DNA of 64,000 nucleotides from CAYQOX01 sp964419335 (lineage in GTDB: Bacteria; Hinthialibacterota; Hinthialibacteria; Hinthialibacterales; Hinthialibacteraceae): the NCBI GenBank assembly GCA_964419335.1, contig CAYQOX010000008.1:51478-115477 (forward strand). Reading direction: 5' to 3'. The position numbers and the translations under genes were made by a program. Position 1 is the stretch's first letter; the number at the start of each line of letters is the position of its first letter. Shown piece by piece: positions 1-7,714 of this stretch. A model generated the notes under the pieces. The model saw only the letters and a list, made by a program, of their open reading frames with translations, had not been told where the DNA came from and ran no database searches.

Positions 1-113
1 ATTTCACCACGAGAAATGGATATACTAAAGTCAGTGAGTGCACGGACATCATGATAATTTTTTGTCAGTGATTCACAGCGAACAAGGGTGTGATTGGTCG
101 TAATGGTTTTCAT
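1..113 (-). CDS. fbpC: Fe(III) ABC transporter ATP-binding protein, N-terminus only
   Basis: Only the first ~37 codons are in the window; the gene runs off the left edge. The ATG at 113 overlaps the stop of the permease gene by 4 bases (ATGA), the usual arrangement for translationally coupled ABC transporter genes. The visible peptide (MKTITTNHTLVRCESLTKNY, then a short stretch ending ISRGE) matches the N-terminal beta strands of an ABC ATPase, just ahead of where the Walker A motif would fall. The FbpC-type role (energising ferric-iron uptake) is inferred from position after the fbpA- and fbpB-like genes; no catalytic motif is visible in this fragment. Confidence 0.8.
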   Translation of the reverse strand, partial: MKTITTNHTLVRCESLTKNYHDVRALTDFSISISRGE

Positions 114-1753
114 GACAACTTATCCTGTGTCTTAAATATAAGCCAAGTCATCGGGATTGATGAGACGAGAATAATGATTAATGCAGGAAGTGCAGCCTGG
201 GCAAAAAAGGCTTCTGAGACAGAAGACCATACCTGAGTTGCTAATGTTTTAAAGCCGAAAGGACTTAGTAATAAGGTAGCCGGAAGTTCTTTCATGGTGG
301 TTAAGAATACCAAACCTCCTCCACTGGCGATTCCTAAACGTAGAAGGGGAAGTAAAACCCGAAAAAAGACCCGTCCTGGCGTTTGCCCGAGACTTCGTCC
401 AGCTTCTTCTAGATGAGGATCAATTTGCAGCCATGAAGTACGAATGGTGGTGATGGCTTGAGGAATGAATAAGATGAAATAAGCAATTAATAAAACCCAA
501 TAGGTTTGGTAAATTGAAGGGAAAAGACGGGATGTCGTAAAGACCAGCGCCAGGGCAATTACAATTCCTGGTAATGCATAGCCGATGTAGGTGATCGAAC
601 TCAAAACCCGGGATAGAAAATGACTTTGTTTGATTGACAAGGCGACAATAGGAAGTGCAAGAAGAATGCACAGTATTGATGTTAGCAGAGAGACCCAAAC
701 GGAATTGTAGAGCGCGGTCCAAATCGCCTCGAAATTGGCTGTAGCCAATCCTCCATTGAAAAGCCAACCAACCAATACGAATGAAGGAATCACTAAGGTA
801 ACGAAAAAGACAAATGAGCAAATCAAAAAGGCATAAACCTTCCATTTACCCAAAGGGTAGCGGACCGGTGGACGCGGACTTCCACTGGATATCTTGTGGT
901 ATTTTGAATTACCCCGATATGTATATTCAAGATAAAGAATGAAAAAAGTTAGCAGCACGATGAGTAAAGAATATAATGCTGCGGAAGTGCGATCAAAGGC
1001 CGATTGGTATTGGATATATATGACACGGGTGAAGGTGTCATAACGCATAATGGAAACAGCGCCAAAGTCTCGAATTGTGTATAATGCGACAAGCAATCCT
1101 CCTGAAGCCAGAGCCGGTTTGAGTTGAGGTAAAATAACGTAAAAGAAGGTTTTCCAGGGTCCATACCCGAGACTCCGTGAAGTTTCTTCTAGAGAGGCAT
1201 CCATGCGTTGTAAGGCTGCTTGAACGGTTAAAAAAATATAAGGATAGCTCAATAAGGTTAACACTATAAACGCGCCGGGAAAACCATATAAATCTGGAAA
1301 CCGCTCAATCCCTAAAATCGGTTCTAATGTTTGTTGAAGGATCCCCTTGGGACCCAAGGCGGAAACATATAAATAAGCACCGACGTAACTCGGAATGGCT
1401 AATGGAAGCACCATCACCACCATCCAAAAATTTTTGCCTCCAAGAGTCGTTTTAACAATTAGCCAAGAAAGGAACAAAGAAAGCACTGAGGAGGCCAAAG
1501 TAACCGACACGGTTAAAAGTAGGGTTTGCCAAATGATTTTTAATGTTTGCAAGCGAAATAAATACTGCCAACTTTCTCCATCCGCTTGTAGTCCTCGCAA
1601 CACCAGGTAGACAATAGGCATTACGATGACTAACAGGGTTAAAATAGCACTACCCCATAATAGCCCCTGCGTGAGAGGCATACGGAAAGGAGAGACAGGG
1701 TTCTGCCCCTCCTTTCTGGATGCTATGGCAGAAGATTGAGGTTTCGCACTCAT
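110..1753 (-). CDS. fbpB: Fe(III) ABC transporter permease (fused two-half type)
   Basis: A 547-residue polytopic inner-membrane protein with the duplicated architecture of FbpB/SfuB-type permeases, two halves of about six membrane helices. Each half carries the cytoplasmic EAA loop that contacts the ATPase: EETSRSLGYGPWKTFFYVIL in the first half and EEAGRSLGQTPGRVFFRVLL in the second. It follows the binding-protein gene after 6 bases and overlaps the ATPase gene by 4, so the three form one minus-strand unit. Known family members import ferric iron from the periplasm; a thiamine-type substrate is possible for permeases of this shape, but the neighbouring binding protein argues for iron. Confidence 0.88.
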   Translation of the reverse strand: MSAKPQSSAIASRKEGQNPVSPFRMPLTQGLLWGSAILTLLVIVMPIVYLVLRGLQADGESWQYLFRLQTLKIIWQTLLLTVSVTLASSVLSLFLSWLIVKTTLGGKNFWMVVMVLPLAIPSYVGAYLYVSALGPKGILQQTLEPILGIERFPDLYGFPGAFIVLTLLSYPYIFLTVQAALQRMDASLEETSRSLGYGPWKTFFYVILPQLKPALASGGLLVALYTIRDFGAVSIMRYDTFTRVIYIQYQSAFDRTSAALYSLLIVLLTFFILYLEYTYRGNSKYHKISSGSPRPPVRYPLGKWKVYAFLICSFVFFVTLVIPSFVLVGWLFNGGLATANFEAIWTALYNSVWVSLLTSILCILLALPIVALSIKQSHFLSRVLSSITYIGYALPGIVIALALVFTTSRLFPSIYQTYWVLLIAYFILFIPQAITTIRTSWLQIDPHLEEAGRSLGQTPGRVFFRVLLPLLRLGIASGGGLVFLTTMKELPATLLLSPFGFKTLATQVWSSVSEAFFAQAALPALIIILVSSIPMTWLIFKTQDKLS

Positions 1754-1759
1754 TGTTAT

Positions 1760-2767
1760 TTAAGGCAACACATTGGTATCGCGGAGTAATTTTAAGGTAC
1801 CGCGAAGATCCGATAAGGTCGCTACATTGATCTCGTTCGAGTTTGCAATGAGTTTCTCTAATGGGGTTAATAAGGGATGGGTCTCGACTTCAGAGATCAG
1901 GGGATATTCAAAGGTTTCATTGGCAAAATACTGTTGGGCTTCTTTAGAAAGGAGATAGTTTATGAGAGTTATCGCATTCTCTTTATTTTGTGCAGTAGAA
2001 AGAATCCCCGCGCCGGAAACCATGATTAATGAACCGGGACCGCCGCCTTCCAAGAAATGGTTGCGGGCTTTAAACTTTTCGCCTCGTTCATCCAAAAAGC
2101 GGAAAAGGTAGTAATGATTAACAAAACCAACATCAATCTCTCCAGAGCCTGCCGCTTCTACGATAGGCGTGTTTTTTGGATAATCGATGGCATCTTTTTC
2201 CTTGATGGCTTTTAACCATTGGGCGGTTTTTTCTTCTCCCCATTGTTTTCGCATGGCGGTTACCATGACTTGAAAGGAAGCGTTGGAAGGGGCCCAACCT
2301 ATTCGTCCGCTCCATTCATCCTTTGTAAATCCCCACACGTTTGTGGGAAGTTCTTGCGGATCAATCGCCTCTGTATTGTAGACAACTACTCGTGCTCGAC
2401 CCGAAAGACCGACCCACTTTTCTTCAGGACTACGAAATTGCTTGTTTACTTTATCCAAAATGGAATCGGGCAAAGTTGTAAATTGATCCGCCAAGGCTCC
2501 CAAACCACCCGGGTCTTGAGCATAAAAAACATCCGCGGGTGAGTTCTGTCCTTCTTCGAGAATGGTTGCGGCTAATTCCGAAGTTTTCCCCCACCGGATT
2601 CGAACATCGATCCCGGTTTTTTCTTTAAATTGCTCGATAAGGGGGCCTACAAGAGACTCACTACGTCCACTGTATAAGACTAAAGAATCGTTCGCGAGCG
2701 TGGTGGAGACCACCATCATGAAACACAAACCCACCATGGATAGTATTCGATTTGATCTTTTAAACAT
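1760..2767 (-). CDS. fbpA: Fe(III) ABC transporter periplasmic binding protein
   Basis: 335 residues beginning with a classical signal peptide (MFKRSNRILSMVGLCFMMVV, cleavage near residue 25). The mature N-terminus (LVLYSGRSESLVGPLIEQF) and the segment GQNSPADVFYAQDPGGLGAL are characteristic of the FbpA/FutA/Idi family, and NHYYLFRF near residue 217 holds the paired tyrosines that usually ligate ferric iron. It delivers iron to the permease encoded next. An AGGAG ribosome-binding site (2775-2779, minus) fixes the ATG at 2767. It is first in its operon, behind a good sigma70-type promoter and a 20-bp palindrome that could be a metal-regulator site. Iron specificity is inferred from family and the tyrosine pair. 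Confidence 0.9.
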   Translation of the reverse strand: MFKRSNRILSMVGLCFMMVVSTTLANDSLVLYSGRSESLVGPLIEQFKEKTGIDVRIRWGKTSELAATILEEGQNSPADVFYAQDPGGLGALADQFTTLPDSILDKVNKQFRSPEEKWVGLSGRARVVVYNTEAIDPQELPTNVWGFTKDEWSGRIGWAPSNASFQVMVTAMRKQWGEEKTAQWLKAIKEKDAIDYPKNTPIVEAAGSGEIDVGFVNHYYLFRFLDERGEKFKARNHFLEGGGPGSLIMVSGAGILSTAQNKENAITLINYLLSKEAQQYFANETFEYPLISEVETHPLLTPLEKLIANSNEINVATLSDLRGTLKLLRDTNVLP

Positions 2768-2788
2768 ACCACATCTCCTAATTGGATT

Positions 2789-2808
2789 TTTTTTGCCTAG
2801 GCAAAAAA
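2789..2808. promoter_or_regulatory. Perfect 20-bp palindrome in fbpA leader (possible metalloregulator operator)
   Basis: TTTTTTGCCTAGGCAAAAAA is a perfect 10+10 inverted repeat lying between the predicted transcription start (~2845) and the fbpA ribosome-binding site on the minus strand. With no loop it is a poor RNA hairpin but a good binding site for a dimeric repressor. GC-core dyads flanked by A/T tracts are common for DtxR/MntR-type and other metalloregulators; which regulator applies here is not known. Confidence 0.6.
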
Positions 2809-2851
2809 GTTTATAAGTTATAATGATGTAAATTATGCAATAGCAAAGTTA

Positions 2852-2880
2852 AGTATACAAATCATTCGGATTGGTGTCAA
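2852..2880 (-). promoter_or_regulatory. Sigma70-type promoter for fbpABC
   Basis: On the minus strand a perfect -35 (TTGACA, 2880-2875) and a near-consensus -10 (TATACT, 2857-2852) are separated by exactly 17 bases. Predicted start is near 2845, giving a leader of about 78 nucleotides that contains the 20-bp palindrome. Confidence 0.7.
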
Positions 2881-2980
2881 CCCTAAACATGATAAAAGTG
2901 ATAAACTAGATCTTGTTTTACTTTCAATCTGTTGTAGTACAATCTTATTCTATGGCAGAAAGTAATTTGTGAGGTGGGTG

Positions 2981-3370
2981 ATGGAAATTGTACGATGGAT
3001 GTGGATAAGCGTTGGAATCGCTAGTTTAGTTTTGGCCACCCTTGGAGTTATTTTGCCGCTATTACCAACCACTCCGTTGGTGATTCTTGCCGCCTATTGT
3101 TTTTCGAAGGCCTCGCCGGCACTTCACCAATGGTTGCGAGAAAATCGTTATTTTGGTCCCTTGTTGAAGGATTGGGAGCAATACGGAGTCATTCGGAAAC
3201 GATCCAAAATGATGGCGACGGTAGCGATTGTGTTTTTGTTTAGTCTTTCTTTCTATTTAACAAAAATTTCTTTCTTTCTTAAGGGTTTCTTGGTGCTCAT
3301 TGCCTTTTTGATCCTAGGATATATTTGGTCGCGTCCCTCTCATATTCCAGCGACAGAGTTGGAAGGATGA
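2981..3370 (+). CDS. DUF454 (YbaN-like) small inner-membrane protein
   Basis: About 129 residues, hydrophobic, with an N-terminal membrane helix, the DUF454 hallmark segment GVILPLLPTTPLVILAAYCF, a polar stretch (HQWLRENRYFGPLLKDW) and two more hydrophobic segments. Family members are small inner-membrane proteins of unknown function; E. coli YbaN is the namesake. The reading frame is open from a GTG at 2969, but the ATG at 2981 is preceded by GAGGTG at a good distance, so that start is preferred. It stands alone, divergent from fbpA, and is followed by a strong hairpin. Confidence 0.8.
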   Translation: MEIVRWMWISVGIASLVLATLGVILPLLPTTPLVILAAYCFSKASPALHQWLRENRYFGPLLKDWEQYGVIRKRSKMMATVAIVFLFSLSFYLTKISFFLKGFLVLIAFLILGYIWSRPSHIPATELEG

Positions 3371-3406
3371 ATCACTGTTACTCGAGCTGGGGTGAGAAAA
3401 GAGCAA

Positions 3407-3429
3407 GGGGCGGTTAAAAAAACCGCCCC
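3407..3429. terminator. GC-rich hairpin between convergent genes, likely bidirectional terminator
   Basis: GGGGCGGTT (3407-3415) pairs perfectly with AACCGCCCC (3421-3429) around a 5-base A loop. It sits between the stop of the DUF454 gene (3370, plus) and the stop of the LamG gene (3458, minus). No long U-tract follows on the plus side; on the minus side a T-rich run (TTGCTCTTTTC) follows. Confidence 0.65.
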
Positions 3430-3457
3430 CAAGGAATGTTCTTCTTATTGATTCCGT

Positions 3458-5515
3458 TTAATACAAAGACCAGTGTTGCACAGACACAGGTTCTGTAGGC
3501 CCATAGAAAATGGCATCATGGCCGTTTCCACTAATATCGACCAGGGTGCCTTCTTCTAATTGTTGAGAGGTGTAATAAACCAAGAGGCCGTCGCTTCGCA
3601 TTTGATCGATGTCTTCTTCATCGGGTGGAGTTCCAAGCAGATCTTGGATTTCTTCTTGGGTCAAAGCACGATCCCATATACGAATGTTATCCAATTGGCC
3701 TTCGAACAGACCGCCTTCTTCCGAGAGGGCGCCGATATACAAAGGCGCCTCGCCCCATGGGATAATGCCAAACGCATCCATATCATCCACCTGGACTCCG
3801 TTGTAATAAAGTTTCAGGAAATCCATATCAAATGTACCACATACATGCACCCACATTTCAGCCGGGGGCATGGGAGCGGCAGCATCACCAGCTTCTTCCA
3901 CGGCCATGTGAAGCCGATTTCCGTAATGTGAGCCTCCATACATACTGAAATATTCTCCTGCGCCTCCACGTCCTACAATTCCACGATTAGACAAATTGAG
4001 ATCATGCATAATGGGATCCAAGTAGACCCAGGCCTCGATGGTAATGTCGTCAATTTCGAAAAGACCAGGATTTTCTAAGACTCCGTAATTGCTTTCACCA
4101 TCGAAGGGTATCCCTTTGTCCGGTGTGAAAGAAAGATGGGATTCATCAATTTCAAAGGCACCAAAGGTACCGTCGTTGCCATTGCCAGTGAGGTCGATTA
4201 ACTGATCATCTTCGATCGAACGAGCAGCCCAATAGGCAATGAGCCCATTTTGTTTCATGGCTTCGATGTCTTCTTCTTCGGGTGGCGTTTGTATTAATTC
4301 AATAATCTCATCTTCGCTCAAAGCTTTGTTCCAAACCCGCAAGTTTTCCATTTCTCCATCCAAATGGCGGCTGCCGGGTTCTAGAGCCCCGATGATCAAG
4401 GAAGCGTCACTATCGAGCGGATTGCCAGGAGTCGAATGCTCATTTTGTAGTACACCGTTGTAGTAAAGTTGTTTGTTCCCTTCTTCATCCCGTGTGCCCA
4501 CGATGTGAATCCATTCATTAGCAGGAGGAACAATGCCATTGGCATGGTTGTATCCGCTCACGTCTTCCACGAGAAAGCGAACCCGGTCATAGAGATAAAA
4601 GGTAAATAGTTCTGGAGCGCCACCTCGGTTCATGAATACTTGATTTTCGTGAGTGCGGTCAAATTTAACCCAGACTTCAAGGGAGAAGGCATGCAAGTTA
4701 AACGGGGTTCCATCAACCTCGGCATAGGTGCTTTGTCCATCAAAGGGAATTCCCCCTTCTGGAATAAAAGTTAGATTACTTTGATCGAGGGTGAATACAT
4801 ATTTCTCGGCATCGTTATCACTCGCCAAATCGGCAAGGGTATCGTTGTCGAGAGAACGCTGGGCCCAATAAGAGATTAAGCCATCGGCTCTCATGGCGTC
4901 GATGTCTTCGTCCTCGGGTTCGGTTGCGAGTAATTGGATAATTTCTTCTTCGCTGAGAGCTCGATTCCAAATTCGCAAATTTTCAAACATCCCGTTTAAA
5001 TGGCGTTGCCCTCCTTCTAAGGCGCCAATGCGTAATGGATCTTCACCATGACGGGTGACGGCTTCCCATTCAGTTTCATCGACAAGAACGCCGTTATAGT
5101 ACAAGCGAACTTGGCTGCCGTCATAAACTCCGGCAATATGAAACCATTCTCCCTCAGGGAAAAAATCGGCAATTGCAGACTCGTGATTTTCTTCTGCACT
5201 ATTTTCTACGAGAAGACGCCCATCACCGTCATCATTATAAAACGTGAAATACTCTGCGGCTTCACCTCGGCCGGCAATCTGTTGACGGCCAGAGATATCT
5301 CGTAGATTCACCCAACATTCCACCGTTATTGTGTCGAGATTGAAGTCTTCAGCGTCTGCCACTTCAAAGTATTCAGTGGTTCCATTCAGCGTGATCCCCC
5401 GGTCAGGCGTCCAAGTGATGTTGGATTCATCCAACTGAGCATGGCAAACCAAACTGCCACTAAAAAGACATAAAATCGAAACACACCATACCAAATGCTT
5501 TTGAAATTTGTTCAT
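3458..5515 (-). CDS. Secreted triple LamG/concanavalin-A-like repeat protein
   Basis: About 685 residues: a signal peptide (MNKFQKHLVWCVSILCLFSG, cleavage near HAQ) followed by three tandem modules of roughly 210-220 residues. Each opens with a strand like WTPDRGI, continues through a LamG jelly-roll core (ECWVNL / EVWVKF / EAWVYL, then LYYNGV, IGALE, NLRIWNRALSEEEI) and closes with an acidic linker EEDIDAM..GL..YW and a DL.GNG.D motif. The LamG_3/Laminin_G_3 fold usually binds carbohydrate or protein outside the cell. No catalytic domain, membrane anchor or sorting signal is visible. The reading frame extends to a GTG at 5524, but the ATG at 5515 is preceded by GAGGTGG at the right spacing. 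Ligand unknown. Confidence 0.85.
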   Translation of the reverse strand: MNKFQKHLVWCVSILCLFSGSLVCHAQLDESNITWTPDRGITLNGTTEYFEVADAEDFNLDTITVECWVNLRDISGRQQIAGRGEAAEYFTFYNDDGDGRLLVENSAEENHESAIADFFPEGEWFHIAGVYDGSQVRLYYNGVLVDETEWEAVTRHGEDPLRIGALEGGQRHLNGMFENLRIWNRALSEEEIIQLLATEPEDEDIDAMRADGLISYWAQRSLDNDTLADLASDNDAEKYVFTLDQSNLTFIPEGGIPFDGQSTYAEVDGTPFNLHAFSLEVWVKFDRTHENQVFMNRGGAPELFTFYLYDRVRFLVEDVSGYNHANGIVPPANEWIHIVGTRDEEGNKQLYYNGVLQNEHSTPGNPLDSDASLIIGALEPGSRHLDGEMENLRVWNKALSEDEIIELIQTPPEEEDIEAMKQNGLIAYWAARSIEDDQLIDLTGNGNDGTFGAFEIDESHLSFTPDKGIPFDGESNYGVLENPGLFEIDDITIEAWVYLDPIMHDLNLSNRGIVGRGGAGEYFSMYGGSHYGNRLHMAVEEAGDAAAPMPPAEMWVHVCGTFDMDFLKLYYNGVQVDDMDAFGIIPWGEAPLYIGALSEEGGLFEGQLDNIRIWDRALTQEEIQDLLGTPPDEEDIDQMRSDGLLVYYTSQQLEEGTLVDISGNGHDAIFYGPTEPVSVQHWSLY

Positions 5516-5806
5516 CTTTTCCACCTCTTTTTTTTAAGATTTATCTTTTCCCATGTTGTTATGTTCTCAGAAGCAAATCTTTTATATCACGATAGAGGTT
5601 GGGAATGCAAGTTACACCAATAAGTTTGTCACATCTTCTTGTTGATGGATTGAAATTCCATTTTTCACACGAATGAGAAAAAAACAAAAATTAACTTGAA
5701 AAACAATCGCTTTAGTGAAAAGATTGAGAGAAGATAATCAGAAGCAATTCACAACAAAGAACCTCCATCCGTATCCTGAAGTTTTTAAGATGAATGAGGT
5801 GTAATA

Positions 5807-6364
5807 ATGGAGAAGCGTGCCTTTACCTTAATCGAGCTTCTTATCGTGGTTGCTATCATCGGGATTTTAGCGGCGATTGCGGTACCCAATTTTCTCAACG
5901 CTCAAACGCGGGCGAAGATCTCGCGCGTGAAAGCAGATCAGCGCAGTGTATCCAATGCGGTAGAACAATACCGATTAGACAACAACAGCTATCCACCTGA
6001 TGCCACCAATCGTCGCCCAGTGGGCCTTTATATGCTCACTAGCCCGGTATCTTATCTTCCAACCATTCCAATGGACCCTTTTTTAAAAATCGAAAATCTT
6101 CGGGCTCCTGTGGATCAAACGACGATGGGACCTTTTTTTGCGATGGGGACAGATACCGAATTGGATAATAGTGTTGGAACTTATGCCCTCGCCGCTGCGG
6201 GACCGGATAATGACGATGATACGGGGAATATGACAGGTTGGCCAGCGACCGTATGGTGGGATTTTGATCCCAGCAATGGTTTATATTCCAACGGTGATAT
6301 TATGAGATTGGGTGGGAGTTATTCTCATGGTACATTTGTACGAAATGGCAAACCCAATCGGTAA
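5807..6364 (+). CDS. Type II secretion/type IV pilin-like prepilin (GspG-like pseudopilin)
   Basis: 185 residues. The N-terminus MEKRAFTLIELLIVVAIIGI is a class III prepilin signal: a short basic leader, cleavage before Phe, Glu at +5 and a hydrophobic helix to about residue 28 used for membrane storage and filament assembly. The body (SVSNAVEQYRLDNNSYPPD) matches the GspG-like pattern seen in large pseudopilin families of Planctomycetes, Lentisphaerae and candidate phyla. The -1 residue is Ala rather than the usual Gly, which prepilin peptidases tolerate less well. GAGGTG precedes the ATG. No secretion ATPase or peptidase gene is nearby, so it is a stand-alone pseudopilin. A sulfatase gene follows 53 bases downstream. 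Confidence 0.85.
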   Translation: MEKRAFTLIELLIVVAIIGILAAIAVPNFLNAQTRAKISRVKADQRSVSNAVEQYRLDNNSYPPDATNRRPVGLYMLTSPVSYLPTIPMDPFLKIENLRAPVDQTTMGPFFAMGTDTELDNSVGTYALAAAGPDNDDDTGNMTGWPATVWWDFDPSNGLYSNGDIMRLGGSYSHGTFVRNGKPNR

Positions 6365-6417
6365 ATTGTGGAGCGACAGCATTTCTTAAAAACTCAGGCA
6401 GTGAAAGGAATTCACCG

Positions 6418-7695
6418 ATGTTGAATCAAAATTACTCTTTAATCAAGCGTCGTAATTTTCTTCATAGCATGGCGGCCGGAATAGCTTTCCCTTATGTTTC
6501 CACCGCAGTGGCTTCTTCAAAGAATGAATCAAGACCGCCCAACATTGTGTTGATTATGGGGGATGACTTAGGCATGGAGTGTTTGGGATGCTATGGCGGG
6601 ACTTCTTATTCCACACCCAATATAGATGCATTGGCCGAAGAGGGGATACGTTTTAATCATTGCTATAGTATGGGGAAATGTGTGCCATCACGGATTACGA
6701 TTTTGACGGGACGCTATCCGTTCCGTAATTATGGAGAGTGGGGCACCATACCCGAAGAGGAAATGACCTTTGGCCATGTGCTTCAAGCCTGTGGATACCA
6801 GACGGCGCTGGCGGGAAAATGGCAGCTATCCCTTCTGCATGAAAATCCCGCTTTCGTACATCGGATGGGTTTTCATGGCTACAGCTGTTGGGCTTGGCAT
6901 GAAGGGCCCCGCTATTTCTACCCGGTTATTTGGCAAAACGAGAAATTGCGTACCGATGTGGCTGATCAATACGGTCCGGATGTGTATTGTGGTTTTCTCA
7001 AAAATTTTATTCGCTCGAATAAAGACAAACCTTTTCTTGCTTATTACCCCATGAATCTTCCTCATTTTGCCAAGACCGGCGGCGATCATAAAGAACCTCC
7101 CGGTCCTGATGGAGAATATCAAACGTATTCTGAAATGATTTCACAGATCGATCGTCTGGTGGGGGAATTGGTAGAGACTCTCGAAGAAGAAGGGCTGCGA
7201 GAAAATACCGTCATTCTATTTACGGGAGATAATGGCACTCCGCAACAGGTGACTTCAAAAATCAAAGGCAGAACCATCAAAGGAGGGAAGGGAACTCTCA
7301 CCGATGCGGGCACCCATGTGCCCCTAATCGTCAATTGGCCAGGGAGAGCACCCAAAGGAACAGAGAATAATGACTTGATCGACTTCAGTGATTTTTTACC
7401 CACTTTGGCTGATCTTGCGGGAATTGAACTAGTTACTCAAAGAACCATCGACGGAGTTAGTTTTGCCCCTCAAATCAAAGGCGAAGAAGGTCAGCCACGT
7501 GAATGGGCCTATAGTGAGTGGAATGGCTGCTGGGTACGGACTCATCGTTGGAAACTCTATGAGGATCAGCGTTTGTTTGATATGCAAGAAGACCCAGAGG
7601 AGGAATCTCCCATTTCCGAGCAAGATGAATCAAGCGAGGCCGCTCGAGCATGGGAAAAGTTATCGCAAGTGATGCGTGCCTTGAAAGAGGAATAG
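6418..7695 (+). CDS. Tat-exported sulfatase (arylsulfatase family, S1 type)
   Basis: 425 residues. A twin-arginine signal (KRRNFLHSM, residues 10-18) is followed by the sulfatase fold. PNIVLIMGDD supplies metal ligands D49/D50; the FGly motif is C88-V-P-S-R92 (CxPSR, Cys type, needing formylglycine-generating enzyme) and GRYP follows; FTGDNG holds further active-site residues. Family enzymes hydrolyse sulfate esters, often on glycans. The Tat signal implies the sulfatase folds and matures in the cytoplasm before export. Substrate cannot be read from sequence. It lies downstream of the pseudopilin and converges with a membrane-protein gene; the stop codon is inside a strong inverted repeat. 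Confidence 0.88.
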   Translation: MLNQNYSLIKRRNFLHSMAAGIAFPYVSTAVASSKNESRPPNIVLIMGDDLGMECLGCYGGTSYSTPNIDALAEEGIRFNHCYSMGKCVPSRITILTGRYPFRNYGEWGTIPEEEMTFGHVLQACGYQTALAGKWQLSLLHENPAFVHRMGFHGYSCWAWHEGPRYFYPVIWQNEKLRTDVADQYGPDVYCGFLKNFIRSNKDKPFLAYYPMNLPHFAKTGGDHKEPPGPDGEYQTYSEMISQIDRLVGELVETLEEEGLRENTVILFTGDNGTPQQVTSKIKGRTIKGGKGTLTDAGTHVPLIVNWPGRAPKGTENNDLIDFSDFLPTLADLAGIELVTQRTIDGVSFAPQIKGEEGQPREWAYSEWNGCWVRTHRWKLYEDQRLFDMQEDPEEESPISEQDESSEAARAWEKLSQVMRALKEE

Positions 7696-7714
7696 ATCGT
7701 TAAATCTATTCCTC
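7687..7714. terminator. 11-bp perfect inverted repeat shared by two convergent stop codons
   Basis: GAGGAATAGAT (7687-7697) and ATCTATTCCTC (7704-7714) are perfect complements around a 6-base loop. The repeat contains the TAG of the sulfatase (7693-7695) and, on the other strand, the TAG of the membrane-protein gene (7706-7708), so each gene encodes its final Glu-Glu-stop inside one arm. TTCCTTATT follows on the plus side. A bidirectional terminator built from coding sequence is the simplest reading. Confidence 0.6.
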
